The notes beneath the pieces are model-generated. The model was not told the DNA's origin and did not search any database. It worked only from the letters and a program-made list of their open reading frames with translations. A DNA stretch of 64,000 nt from Ciona intestinalis. Taxonomy: Eukaryota; Chordata; Ascidiacea; Phlebobranchia; Cionidae. Shown here piece after piece: positions 35,701-47,700 of this stretch (its first letter is position 1; every line of letters begins with the position of its first letter). Location of the stretch: the NCBI RefSeq assembly GCF_000224145.3, contig NW_004190425.2, positions 554,271 through 618,270 of the forward strand, given 5' to 3'. Made by a program: the position numbers and the translations under genes.

Positions 35701-38700
35701 TAACATAAATTTTATTTTAAAGTTGGAAAATACAAAGCCTTATTCAAGCTGTCAATTATACTTTAGGATTAGGTTGTGTGTTTAAGATGGTGTTATTGGA
35801 ACATAGTAATATTACTTAATAGCGCTAACATTAAATGCAATAAATAAGTGCAACTTGCTTTATCCTTGCACGGCCAGAAACAACAAACATAATAACATTG
35901 GTGTTCTTTTTCATACAACTCACGCCAGCTTATGAGTTACCATGTATGTTACTTTGTTGGTGTTTTTTATGTGAGGCTGATAACTTGGAGAACCATTAGT
36001 GACCACTGGTTGGAGCAATTGCCGTTAAGTGTCTTGCTTAAGGACACATTCGCCCATGATGGTAGCAGTGACGAGCCTTGAACCCATTACCTCTGGGTTA
36101 CAGGTAGGCGCGCTAACCACTTTGCCACGGCCCGAGACGCATATTTTTCATGTGTATTTACATAGGTAAACATTTTTTTGTTATTCACCTGGTAACAATA
36201 AGCTGTTGTTGAATCTCCATGCCAACCAGGGTAACAGTTACCAGTTGTGGGTAAAGTAGTTAGAACTGGTTGTGTGAAACCAACCCTGTCTTTTTCACAA
36301 ACATAATATCGATTCTGACCACAAATGTCAATCTCCCAAAAACCTGTGGTTGACATATGATATTGCGTCAGATTAAAAACCAGAAAAAAAGACTGTATAA
36401 GAACAAAATCTCTGTTTAAATTAAATAATTTTAAATAAATAAATGTCACTCATTTATCCTTACAAGGGCAAAGCAACATTAGAAGTTTTAACAGAAGTTT
36501 TCTGTTTTAAACACCTTATCATCCACAAAGTAACATACATGGTAACTCGTAATCTAGCAAGAGGTTTATGAAACAGAGCACCCGTGTTTAACGACCGTTG
36601 TTTCCTGGCCACCCAAGGACAAAATAAGTTACGTTAATTCATTCATGCTTGCTTTAGGTTTTTAGGTATGCTACCTTGTACACTATTTTACACCAAAAAT
36701 GGCAACAGCATTAAATCTAACACTTAATATACTCTTATTAATAAGTAAGCCATCCAACCACTGTACCACAATACAGCACATTAATTTGATACTCGCCTGT
36801 TTGATCGTTCATAAATGTGCATCCATATTCATCGCCAGTACCACAGTTGATCCATCTGCCCTTATATACAGGATCTATGCTACACCATGGTGTGTTCTCC
36901 AACCTTGCTGGGTGTTCGAAGGTTGTGCATTCAGTGAAAGTATGATCTTTGTAGGTGAATGGGAATGCACATTGGAATCTTACACCTGGAATACATTGTA
37001 TAGTTGAATACAGGGTTCTGAAACTATGTGCTGTAAACAAAAAAATGCTTTAGTGTGCATTGTGAAAAAATTGTAAAGTATGAATATGAAAAATTAAATT
37101 GTAAAGCGTGAATAGGAAAAATTTAAAATATAAATAAAAAATATTGTAAAATATGAATATGAAAAATCGTAAGTCTAGTGCACTGCATTCAGACCTAAAC
37201 GTTTAAAAAATAGCTTGATTTGTAATTTAAAATTGCAGTTTAACACTGTTAAGAATATGATAAATAAATCATTTTTTGAATGTAAAAAAGTTTTTTCAAA
37301 AAAGTCACACGTTACCAGATAAGTGGAACAAATATTGTTAAATAAACATACAACTAGTGCAGAATTTGTTCAAACAATTTGGTAACCAATAATATTGCTC
37401 TGTTTAATACAAGAAAATAACAAACTTTAATTTGTTTTTTTTATTAAGGTAGCAAAGTTAAACAACAAGTAAAATGAAAAGACAGCATAGAGCTACAAAA
37501 CAACAGTCATTGCAATTAAAAACAGCATACAGTTAAAAACCTATTAGCATTAGACATTGTTTTATTCTTTTCTTACTTGGTTGGTCAGTTCCCCAATGTG
37601 TGTAAGTGACTGGATCTCCGTTCTCCCACGTATAATAAGGTTCACCAGTGATTGTAGATTTTGCTGCCAATCCAATCCATGCTGTGTATCCCAAACCAGG
37701 TGGAATGGTGGTTGTAACCTGTGATATGAATTAAATTAAACTGATAGTAGTCATACATTTAAATACTTATTTTTATTACTTTATTTTAATTTAAAAATAT
37801 TTTTATTTTAAATGAATGAATGACTAAATGTTACTTGAATGAATGTAACTTGCTTTATTTTGTGAATGGTAAAGTTTAATTAGCATCTTGACAAATTACA
37901 GTTCAAAGGCAAATCCTTATAGTCTCTTAAGAATCTGGTGCTACGAAAAAGTAACAGACAAAAATCAAGTCCAACCAGCTGTACAGTAAAATATATATAT
38001 TTGGCATATAGTATCTACAGAGTAGTTCTTATATTCTCTTTTTTGCTTCTAAATTTCCAGCTTTAAGTTATCAGTGTTTACTTTTACATTTATATAAAAA
38101 AATAATTATTTTCCAATTATGTTTTAAATAATTAACAACTCTTTTTAACATTAGCATGTTGAAATTTTAACTTTAACATGTTGAAAATTTAAGATTAGCA
38201 TGTTGAAAATTTAACTTTAGCATGTTGAAAATTTATTCATAGCATATTCAAAGACTTACAAGTGAATGCACAAATGCTTGTTCATAATCATCATGTATGC
38301 TGACCAAGTTGCTATTAATCTCTTCACAATGTCGGTTGGAATAAATGAACATGTATTCGTCTGTACTTGCTTTGTAACATGATGATCCTGCAAAAATTCA
38401 ATGTTATTACAACTTACAGAATATAAACAAATTCCAAAATAGTTTTAATCAGTTTTAATCAGAAATTTTAAATTCCTTCCTTTGAGAAAACGGGTTTTTA
38501 GAAAAGCATGTCATTTACTTGAATCTTACAGAACATAAAAAAATCCAAACAAGTTTTTATCAGAAATGGTAAATTCCTTTCATTTGAGAAAACCGGTTTT
38601 TAGAAAAGAATTTCATTTTCTTGAATAACTATACTCAAAGGAACAACTAGGAGATTAATGTTAAAAAACTTGTGTTATTGTGAATTTCATTGCATATTTA

Positions 38701-41700
38701 AAGAGGCTTTTTCAGGGGAGAAATATGTGGTTTCAGAAACATTTTTTTTACATTGGTTAATATTTACAAGAATAATTTATGATAATAATCGTAGACACTT
38801 GTGGCCTCTTTCATATTTTACAAGGGTAGGCTCCTAATGCATAAAACACAGTCAGACCAGAGTGCTATCGCATAGACCTGTTTTTTCCCAAGAGATAGGT
38901 GACAAGGGCTTTAATGGTAAAAAAAATGGGAGATTATGTAACAGCTTTATAATTTAATATAACTGTAATAAATTTTGTAAATCTGGTGTTCATGAAGTAG
39001 GTTCTATTTGAATAATAGACTACTACTACATATTCTATTATATGTGGGTGAGGTCTAGCATGAGGTCTAGCAGCGTAGCACGCCATGGGTCCTAGGATTT
39101 AGGTCAGGATTGACCCATTACCCCAATGATGCCATATTAGTGAAATATATATCTCACAAAATACAATTCGCTGGATTTGATTTTTGTTTGTTGTATAATT
39201 CGAAGCAAAACGTTTTTTTTAGAAAAGATTGTCATTTTACTATACTGAATAGAACAACTAATAAATTAATAAAAAAAAACCTTGATTCCAAGCCTAATAA
39301 TAACAATAAAGAAACTTAACCATATCCACTCCAACCAGCATCACATCCCTCATCAATAACCACTTCATCTGGGGGGATGGGTGGAAGAAGTTGTTTCTCT
39401 TGTTTACAAATATAAGGAAGAGTTGCATCACAACTATTGTCATTCCAATATCCAAGTAGTCGGTAAATGTTGACACATCTTTCTCCCTGGGTTCATGGTT
39501 TAATTACAGCGTCATATGTATATCATGAATATTCATATGATCATGTATATTCATATGATCATATATATTCATGTTATCATGTATATCCACATGATTATGT
39601 ATAGTCGTGAGATCGTGTATATTCATATGATCATGTATATTCATGTTATTATGTATATTCATGTAATCATGTATATTTAAATGAACATGCATATAATACG
39701 CTCATGTATATTCATATAATCATGTATATTCATGTGATCATGTATATTTATATGATCATGTGTATTGATACAATGAGACAAGTTGATATTTTAAACACAT
39801 TGTGCTTACTTTAAATTATGTATGAGTAATGTTTGTGGCGTTATTAACAATTCTGGTATTTTAATCACTTGTATTCTCGAAAATGGAGTGGTAACTCTAT
39901 GGGTGATTTTCTTTTGTTCATTAATCGTTTGCCATTTGAAGCTAACACTCACAACTATTGCCTTTTAAAATGATTTTAAGGGATTTGCACTAATATACAT
40001 GAATAGACTTATTTTTCTCACATGATAGTGATTTTTTTGTGGTGTAAATAATTGTATCATTATACAGCCTCCATATATTTTCAAATAGTTAAACACTGCT
40101 AATATATGAACAGTGGTAGCAGCTCTGAACAAGTTTACAAGTTATATACACATCCATACCTTTCCATTTGGTTCTCTGAAATTCCACTTAGTCATGGTGA
40201 CGACACTATCATCAACCCATTCGTAATAATTCTGTGTTCGAAGGTCATTCATTCCAATCCAAACATCACCACCACGATCTAACAATGGAAAATTACAGAA
40301 AAAACCTTGGAAAAAAACTTAAAAAAAAGGAATTTTAATTGGCCTACATTATAGAGACTATTAGTAAATTTATAAACACTTGTGTTAAAGAATATATTAA
40401 ACACTAACCAGCTATTTTAGTGATCACAATTGGGTAGTTAATACTAATGCAACAAATAGAATAGTTATTGTATTGAAAGAACTATAGACACACTATCATA
40501 TTATCTTTTATTACTTGAATAATTTATTATTAGTTATTATTAGTTAAATCTATTGCTCACAGATATGGGATATTTCCCACAGTTGTATTATAGTAGGGTG
40601 GGGGAGGATGGGACACTTTTTCATTCTATTTTTTCGTCCCATTTGGTAGTAACTAGAGAACATTCAAAGAATTACAAAACCGTACCCTCATGACTCCCAT
40701 AAACAGAATTTCTTATAAATCAGGATATTTGGATATTACGTGCTAAAGGTGACCCGTCTTCCCCCACCCTACTTTTAATACAAGATAGGCCTACAGTGTG
40801 TAAACCTCTGGAAAATCTAAGATGTTGGGCAAAACTGTTCTGTTGCCCCAATATTTATAATAATAACTTTATTTGTCTTTCAATTGCGGTCGCGAAGATT
40901 TAGAAATATTTTAAACGAAAAGACAGGATACAGCGACAAAACACAGTTGTTAAAATAGCTTACAGTTAAAAAAATATTTACATTTAACTAACAAATATAT
41001 ACATAACATTATAAATTCCGCTAGTAGTATAACATGACAACCTCACATAATGTAATTGCCTACCTCCCTGAGTTATCATTGACTCAATAAAGTCGTTTTC
41101 AGCAAGAGATAGAATAGATACAAGGTTAGCACCACGGCTTTGACAGTCAGCTTGCGCATCATGCCAATCCATTGCAACGTTCTTAGGCGAGAAATAATAA
41201 CAATGGTCCTTCCATGCTTTCCAGTCCTTGTCACAGCGATATACTAAACAATGAAAATAAAAATAGTATTAACATTCTATGTCATCACGATGTTACTGAA
41301 TACTAACCACTTCCATCAAACTGCATTGATAAATGTGAAGCTGTAAAACTGTGAAATATAAAAAGGTAAAAATAAAAAGGAATAGAAATTAATTATTTTA
41401 TGTTTAAAGGTGATAATTACTGTTGTGTGCTGGTTAGATAAAAAAAAGCTCGTGATTTCTGATAGAGCTACTTATACACAATTTTTTATCCTTGCGTAGT
41501 AGGATAACAATATTATTTATCTTTGTGTGGCTTAATGGGTACTTTGTATCATACACCTCTGCACACTTGCCAGTTATTTTGTATGTAACCCAGTGGAATT
41601 TTATTTCTTGTTATATAGTGGGGTGGGGTAAGATGGGACACTTCAGCACATAATATCTAAATATCCTAATCGTGTTTAAAACAATTAACAAGAGTATATG

Positions 41701-44700
41701 GGAATCGTGAGGATACTGTTTTATAATTCTTTGAATATTCCATGTTTACAACTAAATGGGCCTAGAAAATAGAATGAAAAGGTGTCCCATCTTCTCTCAC
41801 CCTACTATATGGTTTTTATTTAGAAAGGCATATTATTGACTAATGGTTTGTAACGTTTTCTTCAAACAAATATTGACAGTAAGAAACATAAAAACAAAAT
41901 ACAGCCATGCTTTAACTTACTCTTCTGATTTTATTCCATTTGCAAATGAACCAGTATATGAAGATTGACCCGTTACTTTGACAACATTCACTGATCCACC
42001 ATGTTGGTTTGTAACTCTACCTGCATGTACAGCAGCTGGACACATAGCAGAACTCTGTAATTATAAAGTAATAATAATAATTATAACTTTATTCGTATAT
42101 GCGATTTCGGTAGACAAGATTAAGTAAAAAAGCAAAAAGAATCAAAAACAGAGGATATAGTGACAAAACAACAGTTGTTAAAACAAGCTTATAGGTAAAA
42201 ATATTTACATTATTTGGAAGAAAATAAGCGTGGTCGCTATACTTAATACAAATACAAATTAACTTTGCAATTGAGCTGAAACTTTAAGTATATAAATTAA
42301 ATAACGATTTTCTGGCTGTCTGTATGAGTTATTTTGTTGTAATTTGACATTTCAGTCAAGTCCAAAATGCTTTTTCGACAAAATTTACTTTGCTGATCAA
42401 GTTTTAACACCCATTCAGGTCGCTTTCATCATTATATTGCTTCTGACAAATGGACTTGTATAAAAAAGCTGGTAGCAATAATACATATGTAGTTTAGCCA
42501 AATTTTGGGTATTCAAAAGCATTAATAAAACTAAATTGGTCAGGCGGGTTTTATTTATTTTATCCGAACAAAACATTGAGTGACTATCTGTGGTGCTATT
42601 AATGCTTCTGTTATTATGATCACTTTAACAATCAAAAATGGTGTTGTAGCTCTGTGGGTGACTGTCTTTTGTTCATTAATTCTTGCCAATATGAACTACA
42701 CATTCTGGACTTGACGTGAATCAAAACAAAATTTTTACCTCAGTATATGTTGTTGTTCCATACACCACACCACGTGAAGTATCTTCAACACAACCAGATG
42801 GACAATCAATCGTGTATGTGGTGTCTTCGACCTCTGTTGCTCTGTCTGTTTTAAATGCACACTAAATATTATATATGCAGTGGCGCACCCAGGGGGGGGA
42901 TTAGGGGGACCAGTCCCCCCCCCCTTTTTGATATCAATAAATGGTTAACAAGCGTCACAGTGTAAAATTCGAGAATTGGTTGATGGGAACGCATCGGCTC
43001 GTGCAGTCGTCTGCCTGAGTGTATGTGTGAGTGTGTGTGCGTGCGGGAGGTTACGTGTGTTTTGGCAGGCATGGAATCAGTTGACCTTAAACGGCCGCGA
43101 ACTCGTCCCTCGTTAAACGATGCTACGTTACACGCCGCGAACTCTTCCCTCATTAAAGGATGCTACGTTACAGGCAGCGAACTCGTCCCTGGTTAAACGA
43201 TGCTACGTTACACGCCGCGAAATCGTCCCTCATTAAACGATGCTACGTTACAGGCAGCGAACTCGTCCCTCATTAAAGGATGCCACGTTACAGGCCGCGA
43301 ACTCGTCCCTGGTTAAAGGATGCTACGTTACAGGCAGCGAACTCGTCCCTCATTAAAGGATGCTACGTTACAGGCAGCGAACTCGTCCCTGGTTAAATGA
43401 TGCCACGTTACACGGCCGCGAACTCGTCCCTCGTTAAACGATGCCACGTTACAGGCAGCGAAATCGTCCCTCATTAAACGATGCTACGTTACACGGCAGC
43501 AACTCGTCCCTGGTTAAACCACGCTATGTTACACGGCCGCGAACTCTTCCCTCATTAAAGGACGCTACATTACAGGCAGCGAAATCGTCCCTCGTTAAAT
43601 GCTGTCTCACGTTACACGACAATCAATTTTGTATGTGGTGCGTTCAACTTCTGTTGCTCTGTCTGTATAAAATGCAAGACTGAGTTTTGAGCAACCGCTG
43701 AATTTGAGTTCCTGCAGTTGCAGTTATCTGTTTTATCCATGAATTCACATAACCTTGCTTAACAAAACAGAAATTACTGAACAATTTTAGAAACCATGTT
43801 TTAGTTAACTGTCTAAAAAGGTCAAAATAATTGTTACGTAGATGCATCTCACCAATGTCATAAAGAATTTGAATTAAAACTGCCCAACAACTGCTGTTTA
43901 TCTTTTATTATTTGTTTGTATTGTGGGCTTAGAAGAAGGGACAAGTCAACTTAAGTTATGTGANNNNNNNNNNNNNNNNNNNNNNNNNNNNNNNNNNNNN
44001 NNNNNNNNNNNNNCTACACATTCTGGACTTGACATGAATCAAAACAAAATTTTTACCTCAGTATATGTTGTTGTTCCATACACCACACCACGTGAAGTAT
44101 CTTCAACACAACCAGATGGACAATCAATCGTGTATGTGGTGTCTTCGACCTCTGTTGCTCTGTCTGTTTTAAATGCACACTAAATATTATATATGCAGTG
44201 GCGCACCCAGGGGGGGATTAGGAGGACCAGTCCCCCCCCCCCTTTTTGATATCAATAAATGGTTAACAAGCGTCACAGTGTAAAATTCGAGAATCGGTTG
44301 ATGGGAACGCATCGGCTCGTGCAGTCGTCTGCCTGAGTGTATGTGTGAGTGTGGGGCAGCGAACTCGTCCCTGGTTAAACGATGCTACGTTACACGCCGC
44401 GAACTCTTCCCTCATTAAAGGATGCTACGTTACAGGCAGCGAACTCGTCCCTGGTTAAACGATGCTACGTTACACGCCGCAAACTCTTCCCTCATTAAAG
44501 GATGCTACGTTACAGGCAGCGAACTCGTCCCTCATTAAAGGATGCCACGTTACAGGCAGCGAACTCGTCCCTGGTTAAACGATGCTACGTTACACGCCGC
44601 GAACTCTTCCCTCATTAAAGGATGCTACGTTACAGGCAGCGAACTCGTCCCTGGTTAAACGATGCTACATTACCGGCCGCGAACTCGTCCCTCGTTAAAC

Positions 44701-47700
44701 GATGCCACGTTACACGGCAGCGAAATCGTCCCTCGTTAAACGATGCTACATTACACGGCCGCGAACTCGTCCCTCATTAAAGGATGCTACGTTACACGCC
44801 GCAAACTCTTCCCTCATTAAAGGATGCTACGTTACAGGCAGCGAACTCGTCCCTCATTAAAGGATGCCACGTTACAGGCAGCGAACTCGTCCCTGGTTAA
44901 ACGATGCTACGTTACACGGCCGCGAACTCGTCCCTGGTTAAACGATGCTACGTTACACGGCCGCGAACTCGTCCCTGGTTAAACGATGCCACATTACACG
45001 GCCGCGAACTCGTCCCTCGTTAAACGATGCCACGTTACAGGCAGCGAAATCGTCCCTCGTTAAACGATGCTACGTTACACGGCAGCAACTCGTCCCTGTT
45101 AAACCACGCTACGTTACACAGCCGCGAACTTGCCCTCCCATTAAAGGACGCTACATTACACGTCGTGAAATTGTCCCCCCCCCTTTTATTTCCGTCTCAC
45201 TGTATATATGACAATCAATTTTGTATGTGGTGCGTTCAACTTCTGTTGCTCTGTCTGTTTTAAATGCAAGACTGAGTTTTGAGCAACCGCTGAATTTGAG
45301 TTCCTGCAGTTGCAGTTATCTGTTTTATCCATGAATTCACATAACCTTGCTTAAAAAAACAGAAAGTACTGAACAATTTTAGAAACCATGTTTTAGTTAA
45401 CTGTCTAAAAAGGTCAAAATAATCGTTACGTAGATGCATCTCACCAATGTCATAAAGAATTTGAATTAAAACTGCCCAACTACTGCTGTTTATCTTTTAT
45501 TATTTGTTTGTATTGTGCGCTTAGAAGAAGGAACAAGTCAACTTAAGTTATGTGATTCAGTAACATATATAGTAATCATGGGATCACGTGGTAATGTGGT
45601 ATTGGCCAATTGTCAGTTGGCCTGTTAAAGAAATGACGCATTTGCTTCACTTTGGGTTACTGGTGCATTTTTAGTAGCACTATGCTGTATGGAATTTAAA
45701 TTATTGTGTCATTATATTCTATGATGTATGTGGTACTACTAAGGTCCTACTTCCTGTCACACTATGCATGCTTGGATTTGGATAACAGTTACACATCACC
45801 GCAGTACCCTAATGCATTTTATTTGTATACCTTTTTTTGTTGTAATTTTTACTAAAACGCAATAGCTTATTTAGAGTTGGACATACAGCTTTTTTACATA
45901 GTTATAGCATACATGGTATATATCATATGTATTATACATAGTATAAATCATACATACCAGAGCATGAGTATCGCTGATTAATATAACATCCATTGATTTC
46001 AAATTGCATCCTGATAGTTCCCACCCACTTCCGTGGTTGAACACGAACATACATTGTTGTTATTGGTTCACGGAGAATGTCGGTAAACTCACTTCCTTGA
46101 CCATCTAATCCATTGAAGATCTATCGCAAATGAAAGATATAGCAACGGGAATTAATGAATGAATGATTTTAACTTCTTCTTCAGGCGGTGGGGAAATGTC
46201 AGTTGTTGAAACACTGGATTCTGTTTTACACACACCTCGTGCCCGCTTACAATTACCAGGTAAAGTCTTGCCCAAGGACACAATGGTATTGAAAAGTTTG
46301 TAAAACTATGATACATATACTGTTTAGTTTCCATAGTTATCTGTAGAAAAAAATGAGAAGGACTATTAAACATATGGGGTTTGCAAAATGAATTAGAAAA
46401 AAAGTTTGTGTAAAGAACTCAAGCCAAACTCTGGTATATACATAACATTTACTCACATGTTCATCTCCATTCTGTGATTTATATGTTGAGAAATTAATTC
46501 CATCATCACTGAATTGGAAAACATACTGAGATACATATGTTGCTGTGTTTCCGTACATGGTGATGCCAGATACCTGATTACAAATATCTTAATACAGTAT
46601 TTAAATAACACCGGTAATGATCAATGTACGGTAATGATCATTTATTTATCCTTACTGTTAGGACAAAAAAAGGTATCATATGTAAATTTGTGGGTGAAAA
46701 TGTTAGGTGATTTTCTAGTTGTTTTAGTGTATGGCTGAAAATTTATACAACCCATAGGAAAACACTGGGTTTGAATCATTTTTTAAGTATCTTGTCTAAG
46801 GACACATACATCCACAATGGTAGCTGCGACGGGACTTAAACCTGTAACCTCTAGTTCAAGGGAAGTCGCGCTAACCACTGTGCCATGGCACAAGTTAGTA
46901 TCCTCCATTTACAAAGCGATGCTTTAACAACTGTGCTATGGTGGTGGTTAACGGTAATAAAAAACTGCATCTTATGTACTTGCAAAAAAAACATGGCTAC
47001 ATGCTCACCTTGTAGTAAGAATCAAATTGTACTTGAACCCACTGAGCTGCGTTTACAGTTAAAGGTGTCCATCCAGCGGCAACATAACCTTTATATAAGC
47101 AAACACTTTTAAATGCAGCAATGCATTGTTATTCCAATATAGATCTAATGTTTAGCTAGGTAAAACACTGATAAAGGCAACATTAATAAAGATATCAAAT
47201 TGTTGATATGCAAAATAAGCCGGAATAAAATGAAATTTATTACACATTTTATATTACATATTACATGGTTTAAATTATTTCCATTAGCAACAGTTAATAT
47301 ATTAAATCCCACATTGTTACATATTGATGGTTGAAATTATGCACTTACTTGGGCAAACAGGTACTGTACAGTAAGTCCACCTAACATTAGGATCTGTAGT
47401 GTAACACCATGGACCTTTTTCACCATCAGGATTCCTGCAGAAGTTGCTCACTAAACCAGAGTCTGGATAATTCTGTGGTGTTCTGGGAAAAGAAAGTATC
47501 AATGAAAGAAAAATTCCAATGTTATATTTAACTTGTGCGTGATTTTTTACTGAAAGTTTAGGCAATAAAGAACATACGTATCTTTAGTTGTTTTTTATGT
47601 GCAGCTTAAAATGTTGGCAACCCCCTAAACTTCAAAGACTAGCTGGGTTTGAGAAAATGGTGTTTAGATTGTTGATTAAGGGCACATACATCAGCAATGG

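Larger units (their letters stand above)
42696..43963. repeat. Large direct duplication around the second gap, copy 1
   Basis: Starts CTACACATTCTGGACTTGAC and ends AACTTAAGTTATGTGA at the N gap; the same order of parts recurs at 44014-45555. It includes one LCCL exon, a poly-G element start, a 40-bp minisatellite and a relic of the exon. The copies differ mainly in the number of minisatellite units. Confidence 0.9.
44014..45555. repeat. Large direct duplication around the second gap, copy 2
   Basis: Counterpart of 42696-43963, longer because its minisatellite has more units. It runs on without a break to the exon 45958-46120 side. Confidence 0.9.

Noticed and set aside
36699..37007. Plus-strand 102-codon frame
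   Set aside because: Shadow of the FN2/CTLD7 exon on the opposite strand; the minus frame carries clear family motifs.
39504..39692. Histidine-rich protein (MNIHDH repeats)
   Set aside because: Direct translation of an AT-rich 18-bp minisatellite in an intron.
43078..45170. CRISPR-like array (regular repeats)
   Set aside because: Units are directly adjacent with no unique spacers, and the context is an animal intron. It is a minisatellite.
42869..45263. Open frames through the 40-bp repeat (SLNDATL, KPRYVT type)
   Set aside because: They arise from the repeat itself, run in several frames, and have no start context or splice continuity.
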